DNA from: JAYEMH01 sp034717985 [NCBI: Candidatus Ratteibacteria bacterium] | Lineage (GTDB): Bacteria; CAZDME01; JAYEMH01 | Length of the DNA stretch: 15,915 nt | Assembly: GCA_034717985.1 (NCBI GenBank) | Contig: JAYEMH010000015.1 | Coordinates: 1 to 15,915 of the forward strand | Direction: 5' to 3' | Part shown: positions 6,947-14,217 of the stretch, piece after piece | Layout: each line of letters opens with the position of its first letter | How positions within the stretch are numbered: the stretch's first letter is position 1 | Position numbers and translations under genes: made by a program | The notes under the pieces: generated by a model | Seen by the model: the letters and a program-made list of their open reading frames with translations, nothing else | Told to the model about the DNA's origin: nothing | Databases searched by the model: none

Positions 6947-7174
6947 ATGAAATCACAAAAGATCGAAACCATACGAAAAAGATTTCATCGCGAATGGTTG
7001 TTAATCAATATTGATAAGATGGATGAGAAAAGAACCATTCCTTTAACCGGCCGGCTTCTTGCTCATAGCCCGCATCGTGATGAAATTTACGCCCAATCTT
7101 CTCGTTACAAAAAACATATCCTAATTGTCTATTCTGAAAACGGTTTCCCAAAGGGCTATGCCGCCGCTTTCTAA
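6947..7174 (+). CDS. Small conserved-type hypothetical protein paired with a retropepsin
   Basis: The product has 75 residues. I cannot name a function. It starts with a basic helix (KSQKIETIRKRFHREW), then alternates beta-like and charged stretches: EWLLINIDKMDE, GRLLAHSPHRDEIYAQ, HILIVYSENGFPKGYAAAF. The pattern W...DE..G.L.AHS.DRDEI...GYA..F is one I associate, from memory, with small proteins encoded just before retroviral-type aspartic proteases; a DUF5678-like relation is possible but unproven. GAGGTGA (6935-6941) sits five bases before the ATG at 6947; a GTG at 6938 lies inside that site and is rejected. Its 3' end overlaps the likely start of the protease gene, which suggests translational coupling. 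Confidence 0.7.
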   Translation: MKSQKIETIRKRFHREWLLINIDKMDEKRTIPLTGRLLAHSPHRDEIYAQSSRYKKHILIVYSENGFPKGYAAAF

Positions 7175-7583
7175 TAAGATGGCTAAACAGCTTCTGCAAA
7201 AGATAATCCTTAAAGAAGGCATAATATCTCTCTATGCTAAACTGAAAGGTTCTATTACTTCAAGAACTGTTAAAATGGCTTTGGATACAGGCGCTACTTA
7301 TACAATGATACCTGCAGAAATTGCTCGGGATATCGGATGCAATCCAGAGGCCAGTAAAAAACAGATTGAAATTTCTACTGCGAGCGGCTTAATTCTATGC
7401 CCTTTAGTTACTGTTTCAGCAATAAAATCCTGCGGCCTCAATCTAAAAAATATTGAGGTAATTTGTCACAGCCTGCCTCACGAAAGTCCTGTTGAGGGTC
7501 TTCTTGGTCTCAATTTTCTGCTTCATTTCCCTGCCTTTATTGAATTTTATCAAAGAATTCAACTCCCTGCTAATACAGATTAA
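7158..7583 (+). CDS. Retropepsin-like (clan AA) aspartic protease
   Basis: The product has 141 residues from this start. The flap-and-catalytic pattern of single-lobe aspartic proteases is clear: TVKMALDTGATYTMIP around residues 37-52 holds the catalytic DTGA, and VEGLLGLNFLLHF near the C-terminus matches the hydrophobic-hydrophobic-Gly motif of the family. Such proteins work as homodimers. I see no signal peptide or membrane segment, so it is probably cytoplasmic; the substrate is unknown. The start is uncertain: ATG 7158 follows AAAGGG and overlaps the preceding gene by 17 bases, and ATG 7179 (134 residues) is the alternative. The frame opens further upstream from TTG 7125, but that lies deep in the neighbouring gene. 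Confidence 0.82.
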   Translation: MPPLSNKMAKQLLQKIILKEGIISLYAKLKGSITSRTVKMALDTGATYTMIPAEIARDIGCNPEASKKQIEISTASGLILCPLVTVSAIKSCGLNLKNIEVICHSLPHESPVEGLLGLNFLLHFPAFIEFYQRIQLPANTD

Positions 7584-7609
7584 CCTGCCCGGTTTTTTTG
7601 AGAATTTTA

Positions 7610-7638
7610 TTGACAAAAGCGGCTTTACAGGCTATTAT
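7610..7638 (+). promoter_or_regulatory. Promoter of the AbiE-type toxin-antitoxin operon
   Basis: TTGACA at 7610-7615, 17-bp spacer, TATTAT at 7633-7638. The predicted transcript start near 7645 leaves a leader of about 25 bases to the ATG at 7670. The -10 region belongs to a 17-bp sequence repeated at 9134-9150. Confidence 0.75.
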
Positions 7639-7650
7639 ATTTCAGAAAGT
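7634..7650. repeat. Direct repeat copy 1 (TA promoter/leader)
   Basis: ATTATATTTCAGAAAGT occurs here and again at 9134-9150, exactly 1500 bp downstream. In both places an ATGAAA begins 36 bases after the repeat's first base, so the similarity extends in register through the leader. Confidence 0.85.
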
Positions 7651-7669
7651 CATAAATAATTATAATAAA

Positions 7670-8290
7670 ATGAAATACATTGATTTGTATAAAAAGTTAG
7701 AGAAGAGTCAATTATATCTTTTTTCTGTTCAAGATTTATGCTGCCTTTTTCCAGCGGAAAGGAAAGAGATTTTAAGACAGCAAATTCATTATTGGAAGAA
7801 GCATAATTGGATTAGGGTTCTTAAAAATGGAGTTTATGAGATAGTTTATCCTGAGAAGAGAAATATTCCCGATCTTTTTATCGCCAACAAATTGTATAAC
7901 CCATCTTATGTTTCCTTAGAAACGGCGCTTTCTATTTATAATATAATTCCGGAGGTAGCTATGGCTGTTACCTCTGTTACCAGCAAACCAACCAGGGAAT
8001 TCAAAAATTCTTATGGATTGTTTACATACCGGACTATTAAAACCAAAGCTTTTATTGGGTATCGGATTATCGAAGAAAATAAATTCAAAATTAAAATTGC
8101 TGACCCTGAAAAAGCATTGGTAGATTATATCTATTTTAAGTTATATGATGGCCAGGCAGTTAATATAGAAGATGAGCGTTTTGAAAGTTTAATGCTTAAA
8201 AAGCTAAAAAAAGCAAGATTATACAATTATGCTTCTCATCTTAATAAACGGACATACAAAACATTAAAGGATATCTATGCTAAGTTATGA
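7670..8290 (+). CDS. abiEi: AbiEi-type antitoxin / transcriptional regulator
   Basis: In type IV AbiE systems the antitoxin represses its own operon and counters the nucleotidyltransferase toxin. The 206-residue product has an N-terminal winged-helix-like part (about 1-60: LFSVQDLCCLFP ... IHYWKKHNWIRVLKNGVYEI). The family core follows: YVSLETALSIYNIIPE (80-95), VTSVTSKPTREF (101-111), TYRTIK and IADPEKALVDYIYF (143-156). ATG 7670 is chosen because it lies just downstream of the promoter; the frame is open back to TTG 7598, which precedes the transcript start. There is little Shine-Dalgarno sequence. The gene is AT-rich compared with groEL or hisD, fitting horizontal origin. It overlaps the toxin gene by 14 bases. 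Confidence 0.85.
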   Translation: MKYIDLYKKLEKSQLYLFSVQDLCCLFPAERKEILRQQIHYWKKHNWIRVLKNGVYEIVYPEKRNIPDLFIANKLYNPSYVSLETALSIYNIIPEVAMAVTSVTSKPTREFKNSYGLFTYRTIKTKAFIGYRIIEENKFKIKIADPEKALVDYIYFKLYDGQAVNIEDERFESLMLKKLKKARLYNYASHLNKRTYKTLKDIYAKL

Positions 8291-9068
8291 ATCGCTTATA
8301 GAAGAGGCGAAATTAAATAATATGCCTCTCAATAAAATGCGCGGCATCATGAGAGAATATATCCAGACGATTATGCTGAAATATCTTTACATAAGCAGTT
8401 GGGCGGATAGATTTTGTTTTTTAGGCGGGACTTCTCTAAGATTGGTGCATGGTTTTGATAGATTCTCCGAAGATTTGGATTTCAATATCAGCAGAGTTGA
8501 CAAGGTTGAATTTGAGAAGGTTTCAGAATTTGTCAAGGAGGAGTTGAAAAGAGAAAATTTACATTCTGAACTTAGTTTCGAACATAGAGGGAACCTTTCG
8601 TCAACTAAATTCGTGTTTAAAAATATATTGGAATATTATCGGATAAAAGATAAAAGGGGAAATTTAATGGTGAAGTTTGAAGCTAATAGGCCTGTTTTTG
8701 AATTAGAGACAGAATCTGCTAGTATCAGCAGCTTTGGTGAGATTTTTCCGGTTAAGATGATGTCTAAAGGTTCGATCTTTGCAGAAAAAATAGATGCCTT
8801 AAGACATATCAAGAAAGGGAGACATATATATGACATCATTATGATGCTTTCTAAAAAATTCCCTATAAACAAGAACGTACTGGAAGCCAATGGCATCAAA
8901 GAAAACCCCAAAGAAGTAATTTTAAAAATAATTGGCGAATTTAATCTTTCGGAATTGAAAAGACTGGCTATTGGATTAAGACCTTTTCTTTTCAATGAGG
9001 AAAGATATAATCTGGTAGTTAATGCTCAGATGATTATCAAAGATTTGTTGAATAAATATTTAAAATAA
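8277..9068 (+). CDS. abiEii: AbiEii/AbiGii-family nucleotidyltransferase toxin
   Basis: The 263-residue product has the polymerase-beta-like signature LGGTSLRLVHGFDRFSEDLD at about 49-68: GGTS plus the DxD metal pair D66/D68. VKFEAN (about 132-137) fits motif II and EKIDALRHIKKGRHIYDI (about 170-187) fits motifs III-IV. Toxins of this family transfer nucleotides, in related systems to tRNA, and block growth; some AbiE systems abort phage infection. AAAGGA at 8266-8271 lies five bases before ATG 8277, inside the antitoxin gene, so expression is coupled. Motif IV, usually with Asp after the Arg (RDxYD), reads RHIYD here, which may alter activity. The AbiEi neighbour confirms the system. Confidence 0.87.
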   Translation: MLSYESLIEEAKLNNMPLNKMRGIMREYIQTIMLKYLYISSWADRFCFLGGTSLRLVHGFDRFSEDLDFNISRVDKVEFEKVSEFVKEELKRENLHSELSFEHRGNLSSTKFVFKNILEYYRIKDKRGNLMVKFEANRPVFELETESASISSFGEIFPVKMMSKGSIFAEKIDALRHIKKGRHIYDIIMMLSKKFPINKNVLEANGIKENPKEVILKIIGEFNLSELKRLAIGLRPFLFNEERYNLVVNAQMIIKDLLNKYLK

Positions 9069-9088
9069 ACCAGCATAATTATTTCAGT

Positions 9089-9106
9089 CCAGGCAAATTT
9101 GCTTGG
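9089..9106. repeat. Near-palindrome after the toxin gene
   Basis: CCAGGCAAATTTGCTTGG is a near-perfect palindrome with core GCAAATTTGC. The same 10-bp core is at 6807-6816 in the terminator-like element, so this core brackets the accessory patch. No T-tract follows. Confidence 0.5.
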
Positions 9107-9133
9107 GAAGGTAATTTATAGATTTTGCAAGTC

Positions 9134-9259
9134 ATTATATTTCAGAAAGTTACTAAAAATAGGGACTAAATGAAACGGATTAGCAGAGAGAATATTAAAG
9201 GAATAGAAATAGTTGATAGTAAGAAATTTTTAATGATAAATCAATTATATATGGTATAA
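9134..9259 (+). pseudogene. Duplicated TA leader with a 29-codon ORF remnant
   Basis: The 17-bp repeat (9134-9150) is followed, at the same 36-base offset as in the TA operon, by ATGAAA at 9170. The reading frame gives MKRISRENIKGIEIVDSKK... for 29 residues and stops at 9257-9259, inside the fmt promoter. The -10-like CATTAT (9133-9138) has no recognisable -35 partner at 17 bp. I read it as the 5' stub of a second, lost gene or as a decayed duplication. A genuine microprotein is possible but unsupported by a ribosome site. Confidence 0.4.
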
Positions 9260-9260
9260 T
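9252..9260 (+). promoter_or_regulatory. Extended -10 promoter of fmt
   Basis: TGG followed by TATAAT (9255-9260), with no convincing -35 box at normal spacing. The leader to the TTG start at 9288 is short. Confidence 0.55.
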
Positions 9261-9287
9261 ACGCATACCAAGGGAGAAGGAGAGGAC

Positions 9288-10235
9288 TTGAGAATAGTTT
9301 TCCTGGGGACACCTCAATTTGCTCTTCCCTGCTTGGAATTGCTGATAAAATCCGATGAGGAAATAGCGGCGGTTGTTACCAAACCGGATGCGTCCCGGGG
9401 AAGGGGACGAAAGGTTGTTTCGCCGCCGGTTAAATTACTTGCAAACAAACATAATCTATCTGTTTTTCAGCCGCCAAGCGTAAATCAAGCTGATTTTATA
9501 GAGAAAATAACTCAACTTAAACCGGATTTATTTGTCGTGGCGGCTTTTGGTGAAATTTTATCCCCGGAGCTTTTAAGGATTCCTGTTTATGGCGGGATTA
9601 ATGTTCATGCTTCCTTACTGCCTAAATACCGGGGTGGAGCACCCGTCAATTGGGCGATTATCAATGGAGAGGTAAAGACCGGCGTAACGGTAATGAAGAT
9701 GGAGGAAAAATTAGACCGGGGAGGGATAATTTCCCGGAAAGAAACAGATATTTTTCCGAATGATGATGCCGTCACTTTAAAGGGGAGACTTTCTTTATTG
9801 GGTAAAGAGGTTTTAAAGGAAGCCCTGGATTTAATTAAGAGGAATGAAGTGGTTATTCGGCCTCAGGATGAGACCGAAGTTAGTTTTGCCCCCAATTTTA
9901 AAAAGGAAGACGGCCTAATCAACTGGGAGAAAAAAGCCTTGGAGATTCATAATTTAGTTAGAGGGACAATACCCTGGCCGGGCGCTTATACTCATATTAA
10001 CCTTTCAAGCGGCAGGGGCAATCTTAAAATTTGCAAAACAAAATTAGTTGAATTAGAGGCTGCCGGAGAATCAAAGCCGGGTAAAATTGTTTCTTTAGAG
10101 AAAAATGGCTGGAAAGTGGCGGCCGGCCAAGGCTTGATTTTAGTTAAGGAAGTGCAGATAGCCGGGGGGAAGAAATTATCCGCTTATGATTTTAGTTTGG
10201 GTCACGGGATAAAGGAGGGGATGAGGCTGGGCTGA
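9288..10235 (+). CDS. fmt: Methionyl-tRNA formyltransferase
   Basis: Fmt transfers a formyl group from 10-formyl-tetrahydrofolate to initiator Met-tRNA. The length of 315 residues is typical. It opens RIVFLGTPQFALP, followed by VVTKPDASRGRGR (29-41), FVVAAFGEIL (82-91), NVHASLLPKYRGGAP (105-119) and KLDRGGI (141-147). The catalytic triad positions are filled by N105, H107 and D143. The start is a TTG, supported by AAGGAG (9277-9282) five bases upstream; no ATG fits, because the conserved opening begins right after it. Peptide deformylase (def), often its upstream partner, is absent here and the accessory patch lies in its place. A 154-base gap with repeats separates it from the next gene. Confidence 0.97.
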   Translation: MRIVFLGTPQFALPCLELLIKSDEEIAAVVTKPDASRGRGRKVVSPPVKLLANKHNLSVFQPPSVNQADFIEKITQLKPDLFVVAAFGEILSPELLRIPVYGGINVHASLLPKYRGGAPVNWAIINGEVKTGVTVMKMEEKLDRGGIISRKETDIFPNDDAVTLKGRLSLLGKEVLKEALDLIKRNEVVIRPQDETEVSFAPNFKKEDGLINWEKKALEIHNLVRGTIPWPGAYTHINLSSGRGNLKICKTKLVELEAAGESKPGKIVSLEKNGWKVAAGQGLILVKEVQIAGGKKLSAYDFSLGHGIKEGMRLG

Positions 10236-10242
10236 TTCATAT

Positions 10243-10343
10243 AGTCCACAGTCCATAGACCACAGTCCATAGAATATCTTAAAAAAATATTCACTATAGA
10301 TTGTTGATTTCATTTCTAAACTATGGACTATTGACTGTCGACT
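10243..10343. repeat. Heptamer tandem repeat in inverted arrangement
   Basis: Four 7-bp units at 10243-10270 (AGTCCAC, AGTCCAT, AGACCAC, AGTCCAT) face three units in reverse orientation at 10323-10343 (ATGGACT, ATTGACT, GTCGACT), with an AT-rich stretch between. The arms can form a long imperfect hairpin. No gene is seen inside. Confidence 0.7.
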
Positions 10344-10389
10344 ACTTGTGCCCGTCAGGGTATGGACTTTTAAAGGGGGGTTTAAACAA

Positions 10390-11067
10390 ATGTTTTTCTT
10401 TGGACCTTCGTTTCTTTTATTAATTCCAGCGGTGATTTTTGCCTTGTGGACACAGGCAAAAATGAAAAAGACCTATACTGAATATTCCCGGGTGGTTTCC
10501 ACCCGGGGGTTAACCGGAGCGGATGTAGCCAGGCTGCTTCTTGATTCCTATAATTTGGGGAACGTGCCGGTAGAGAAAATTACCGGCAATCTTACTGACC
10601 ATTATGATCCTCGGGAGAGAAAATTGAAACTTTCTGCCGGGGTTTATGCCGGTGATTCTCTGGCCGCTTTAGGCGTAGCCGCGCATGAGACCGGACATGC
10701 CATCCAGCATAAGGCCGGGTATTTTCCGATGAATATCCGGCAGGCGATTTTTCCGGTAGCCAGCTTCGGCAGCACCCTTGCCTTTCCTTTATTTCTTATC
10801 GGATTTCTCTTTCGCACACCCATGTTAATGGATATCGGAATTTTATTCTTCATCGGGGCTTTGCTTTTTCAAGTGGTTACCCTGCCTGTTGAATTCGATG
10901 CCAGCCGCCGGGCTTTAACCATTCTGGAAAGCCGGAGTTACATTGCCCCTCAGGAGAAAAAAGGGGTAAAGAAAGTTTTGAATGCGGCGGCGCTTACCTA
11001 TGTGGCCGCCACGGCAATGGCCGTAATGCAGCTTATCCGGCTTTTGATTTTAAGAGGCCGGCGTTAA
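10390..11067 (+). CDS. Membrane zinc metallopeptidase, YugP type
   Basis: The 225-residue product has the zinc motif HETGH at 99-103 (AAHETGHAIQHKAGY), with the likely third ligand in LPVEFDASRRAL (Glu168), the layout of the YugP/Zn_peptidase_2 family (PF04298). Hydrophobic segments lie near 5-20, 125-142, 147-165 and 205-220, so it is an integral membrane protein. The physiological substrate is not known to me. AAAGGGGGG at 10372-10380 precedes the ATG at 10390 by nine bases; a GTG at 10348 would add a poorly conserved leader. It is the first gene of a tight trio with the PASTA protein and rpe. In Firmicutes this family also sits after fmt. Confidence 0.9.
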   Translation: MFFFGPSFLLLIPAVIFALWTQAKMKKTYTEYSRVVSTRGLTGADVARLLLDSYNLGNVPVEKITGNLTDHYDPRERKLKLSAGVYAGDSLAALGVAAHETGHAIQHKAGYFPMNIRQAIFPVASFGSTLAFPLFLIGFLFRTPMLMDIGILFFIGALLFQVVTLPVEFDASRRALTILESRSYIAPQEKKGVKKVLNAAALTYVAATAMAVMQLIRLLILRGRR

Positions 11068-11069
11068 AA

Positions 11070-12062
11070 ATGATTAGAAAAATTTTCCGGACTTCATTAC
11101 ACATCATTACTTTATTATGTTTCTTCGGCTTCTTTGTGGCCGCCAGCAGTTTAATCAGCTTTAAACTGCTGGTTACCGGAAAAGAAATAGCAGTGCCGAA
11201 TTTAATCGGACTCAGAATTACCGATGCTCTGGAAACAGCCAATAAAGCCGATTTAAATCTTCGGCTGATTGAAAAGCAGTTTCACACAGACATTCCGGAA
11301 GGCTATATTATAAAGCAGATGCCTCTGCCTGAAGGAAAGGTTAAAAGCGGCCGGCCGATTAGAATTACCATAAGTGCCGGGAGCAGGTTGGTGCTTATTC
11401 CCGATATGGCCAGGAAGTCGGTGAGACAGGCCAGGATTATTTTGCATAATTCCGGCTTGGAAATTGGAAATGTCAGCAAGGTTTTTTCCAATCAGGAAAT
11501 GAAAGGTCTGGTCTTAAATCAGGATCCTTTACCCGGCGAGGAAGTTAAGCGATACAGCCTGGTTAATCTTCTGGTTAGTAAAGGGCCGCGTCATCCCGAT
11601 CTGGTTATGCCAGAGCTGAACGGTCTAAAGATGGAATTAGCCAGTCAAATACTGGATGAACTGGGGTTGAATATCGAAGATATTGTTAGTCAGAGAAGTG
11701 ATGCGGAAGAAGGGATGGTTTTAATGCAGCAGCCGCTGGCCGGTTCGCCGGTAAGTTTCGGCGATAAGATTAGATTGGTCATCAGCGGAGAGGAAGGAAT
11801 AATTGGTTTTAAAGCAGACCTGAGTTACAAGGTATTGAAGTATAAGATACCGCGCGGGTTTTTTCGCAAAAAAGTCAAGATTATTCTGGATGATGAAGCC
11901 GGCTCACGGGAGATTTATAATCGTATCATGAGGCCTAATTCTGACTTGACCCTGACCTTTGGCATCCAGGGTCCAGCCCGGGTGAGAATATTTATTGACG
12001 GGCGTCTGCAGGAGGAGAAGATTTTTGGTGATGAAAGTTGCCCCATCAATTCTATCGGCTGA
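11070..12062 (+). CDS. Membrane-anchored protein with three PASTA domains
   Basis: The 330-residue product has a short basic N-terminus and one transmembrane segment (about 10-33), probably with the rest outside. Three PASTA repeats follow at about 41-104 (VPNLIGLRITDAL...), 107-172 (IPDMARKSVRQARIIL...) and 178-240 (VMPELNGLKMELASQIL...), each ending with the typical V.L..S.G strand. PASTA domains bind peptidoglycan fragments or beta-lactams in Ser/Thr kinases and some penicillin-binding proteins. Here there is no kinase or transpeptidase domain; the last 90 residues are unassigned and beta-rich. The gene starts two bases after the peptidase stop, and its 3' end overlaps rpe by 32 bases, so the three are co-expressed. 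Confidence 0.9.
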   Translation: MIRKIFRTSLHIITLLCFFGFFVAASSLISFKLLVTGKEIAVPNLIGLRITDALETANKADLNLRLIEKQFHTDIPEGYIIKQMPLPEGKVKSGRPIRITISAGSRLVLIPDMARKSVRQARIILHNSGLEIGNVSKVFSNQEMKGLVLNQDPLPGEEVKRYSLVNLLVSKGPRHPDLVMPELNGLKMELASQILDELGLNIEDIVSQRSDAEEGMVLMQQPLAGSPVSFGDKIRLVISGEEGIIGFKADLSYKVLKYKIPRGFFRKKVKIILDDEAGSREIYNRIMRPNSDLTLTFGIQGPARVRIFIDGRLQEEKIFGDESCPINSIG

Positions 12063-12672
12063 TTTTGGCAATTTGCTGGCGGAAATCAAAAAGGCGGAGA
12101 AGTCCGGAGCTGACCTTTTACACCTGGATGTTATGGACGGCCATTTCGTTCCCAATTTAACCTTCGGGCCGGTAGTGCTTCAATCCCTTTCGGGAAAGAC
12201 CCGGCTGCCCCTGGATGTTCACTTAATGGTAAATAATCCGGAAAAATTTATTGTTTTTTTTGCGCCGCTCAAACCACTCTATATCACCTTTCATCTGGAA
12301 GCGGTAAAAAATGCAGATGATTTAATCAGGCAGATAAAGGAGCAGGGGATAAAAGCCGGCCTTTCTATCAAGCCGGCTACAGCGGTAAGTTCCTTGTTTG
12401 AATATCTGGAAAAGATTGACCTGGTTTTAATGATGACCGTTAATCCGGGTTTTGCCGGGCAGGCATTTATGCCTGAGGTTCTGCCGAAAATAAAAGAGCT
12501 GCGAAAAGAAATTGAGTCAAGAAAATTGAATCTTGATATTGAAGTTGATGGAGGAATAAAAGATAATACCGCCAATTTGGTCAAAGAGGCGGGCGCTAAT
12601 ATATTAGTGGCCGGCTCGGCGGTTTTCGGTTCATCGGATATGAAAGCGGCCATTGCCAGGTTAAAAGAATAA
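12031..12672 (+). CDS. rpe: Ribulose-phosphate 3-epimerase
   Basis: Rpe interconverts ribulose 5-phosphate and xylulose 5-phosphate in the pentose phosphate pathway. The 213-residue TIM-barrel protein shows APSILSADFGNL (4-15), LHLDVMDGHFVPN (30-42), LDVHLMV (61-67), MMTVNPGFAGQAF (134-146) and EVDGGI (171-176). H31, D33, H64 and D173 fit the metal and catalytic set. The start is ATG 12031 because the conserved MKVAPSILSADF opens the family; GTG 12028 would add one residue. GGAGG at 12011-12015 is rather distant (15 bases), so coupling with the overlapping PASTA gene probably helps initiation. The fmt, peptidase, PASTA, rpe order parallels the Firmicute cluster. Confidence 0.96.
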   Translation: MKVAPSILSADFGNLLAEIKKAEKSGADLLHLDVMDGHFVPNLTFGPVVLQSLSGKTRLPLDVHLMVNNPEKFIVFFAPLKPLYITFHLEAVKNADDLIRQIKEQGIKAGLSIKPATAVSSLFEYLEKIDLVLMMTVNPGFAGQAFMPEVLPKIKELRKEIESRKLNLDIEVDGGIKDNTANLVKEAGANILVAGSAVFGSSDMKAAIARLKE

Positions 12673-12690
12673 TCTGAAGGAAAAGAAATT

Positions 12691-12772
12691 AAACCACAGA
12701 TGGACACAGATTAACACGTGAAAATAAAAATTAAAAAAATCTGGTGAGAATCTTGTGTTAATTGTATGGTTA
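12691..12772. repeat. Imperfect inverted repeat of the ACCACAGATTAACACAG type
   Basis: AAACCACAGATGGACACAG with GATTAACAC (12691-12717) faces GTGTTAATTGTATGGTT (12755-12771). The strongest stem is GATTAACAC (12709-12717) with GTGTTAATT (12755-12763). A related element lies at 14176-14356. It occupies the gap before hisD. Confidence 0.65.
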
Positions 12773-12794
12773 AAAAAAAGAAGAAGACATTTCT

Positions 12795-14105
12795 ATGAAG
12801 CGTCTAAATTATCCCCAAGATAAAAAGCATATTGACTTTCTTCTTTCTCCCAAGAGACTTTCGGGGATTTTCTTTGATGAGATGACCGAGAAGGTGACGG
12901 AAATCTGCCGCCAGGTTTTTACCCAGGGAATAAAAGCGGTGCTTGATTACACAAAAGCATTTGACGGGGCTATTTTAGATAAAGAAAATGTCATCGTTAA
13001 AAAAGAGGAGATTAAAACCGCTTATCAGGCAGTTGACAAGGATTTTATCCGTTCCTTGAAAATGGCGGCCGAAAACATTAAAAGGTTTCATCTCCGTCAG
13101 CGTGTCCGAAAGAAAGACTGGTATAAGCGGAAAAAGGGAATTCTCCTGGGTGAGAAATATACCCCGCTGGAGCGGATAGGGATTTATATTCCGGGCGGAC
13201 GGGCCCCCTTATTTTCTTCCGTGCTTATGCTGGCTATTCCCGCCCGCCTGGCGCGGGTGCGAGAAGTTCTTATGGTAACCCCGCCCCGCCGGGACGGCAG
13301 TGTCGAACCGCATCTTTTGGTGGCGGCTGATTTAACCGGGGTGGCCGGAGTTTATAAAATGGGAGGGGCACAAGCTATTGCCGCCCTGGCCCGGGGAACA
13401 GAGGTGAATCGGGCGGTAGATAAAATTGTCGGCCCGGGGAATATCTATGTGACCATCGCCAAAAGGTTGGTTTCAAGATTTGTCGGAATAGATTTTGAAG
13501 CCGGTCCCAGCGAGGTGATAATTGTGGCCGAGGAAGGCTCGGAAGCGGCTTTTATCGCCGCTGATTTATTATCTCAGGCAGAACACGATCCTTTAGCCAG
13601 TTGTCTTTTTGTCACTGATTCCCCGGGATTGATTGAGGCGGTTGAGAAGGAGATTACCCGGCAGTTAAAAGATTTATCTTCTAAAGAGGTTATCGGGAAG
13701 GCTTTAGAAAACGACTCCTCCGGGATTATTTTAGTTAATAATATCCGGGAGGCGATAGAACTGGTTAACCGGAAAGCCCCGGAGCATTTAGAGCTTTTTT
13801 TAAAAGATACCAAAAAATGGCTTAAAAGAATAAAAAATGCCGGGACGATTTTCCTCGGTTCTTATTCTCCAACCGCTCTGGGAGATTATTGGGCCGGGCC
13901 CAATCATGTGCTTCCCACTGGCGGCACGGCCAGATTCTCTTCGCCGTTTTCCGTTGACCAGTTTTTAAAGAAGTCCAATGTGATTTCTTATAACCGGGAA
14001 AGGCTGGAGAAGGATTCTCCGGAGATTCTTAGATTGATTAAAGCTGAGGGTTTAGATGCTCACCATGCTTCTGTTGAAATCAGAGTTAAGGGTAGTGTCA
14101 AATAA
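12795..14105 (+). CDS. hisD: Histidinol dehydrogenase
   Basis: HisD carries out the last two steps of histidine synthesis, oxidising histidinol to histidine with two NAD+. The 436-residue product matches the family length. Landmarks: GIYIPGGRAPLFSSVLM, KMGGAQAIAALA, IVGPGNIYV, FEAGPSEV, DLLSQAEHDP (zinc-site Gln and His), NRKAPEHLEL (catalytic Glu-His), GDYWAGPNHVLPTGGTARF (zinc-site Asp) and a final LDAHHASVEIR (zinc-site His). The ribosome site is weak (AAGAAG at 12781-12786). It is preceded by a repeat rather than by hisG, its usual partner. Its last five codons lie inside a 127-bp sequence that recurs at the right end of the window. Confidence 0.97.
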   Translation: MKRLNYPQDKKHIDFLLSPKRLSGIFFDEMTEKVTEICRQVFTQGIKAVLDYTKAFDGAILDKENVIVKKEEIKTAYQAVDKDFIRSLKMAAENIKRFHLRQRVRKKDWYKRKKGILLGEKYTPLERIGIYIPGGRAPLFSSVLMLAIPARLARVREVLMVTPPRRDGSVEPHLLVAADLTGVAGVYKMGGAQAIAALARGTEVNRAVDKIVGPGNIYVTIAKRLVSRFVGIDFEAGPSEVIIVAEEGSEAAFIAADLLSQAEHDPLASCLFVTDSPGLIEAVEKEITRQLKDLSSKEVIGKALENDSSGIILVNNIREAIELVNRKAPEHLELFLKDTKKWLKRIKNAGTIFLGSYSPTALGDYWAGPNHVLPTGGTARFSSPFSVDQFLKKSNVISYNRERLEKDSPEILRLIKAEGLDAHHASVEIRVKGSVK

Positions 14106-14217
14106 GTTATGAAAAGATATGAAATGAAGCACAGAGAAGAAAAAGAAAATTAAAAAATAGAGACAAGGAATTTTAGACAGGATTTACAGGATAAAAAAAA
14201 TAACCACAGAGCTTATG
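14091..14217. repeat. 127-bp exact repeat, copy 1
   Basis: Identical base for base to 15789-15915. It starts at the fifth-last codon of hisD and runs into the intergenic repeat. The base before each copy differs (G at 14090, A at 15788), and copy 2 ends at the window edge, so 127 bp is the minimum length of the match. Confidence 0.97.

Noticed and set aside
7584-7600. Intrinsic terminator at the T-run after the retropepsin gene
   Set aside because: T7 at 7593-7599 is preceded by CCTGCCCGG, but I find no complementary stem. It may be a decayed copy of the 6872-6890 sequence.
7598-7669. Upstream extension of the AbiEi frame to TTG 7598
   Set aside because: It would start before the predicted transcript start and translate promoter sequence; ATG 7670 begins the family-like sequence.
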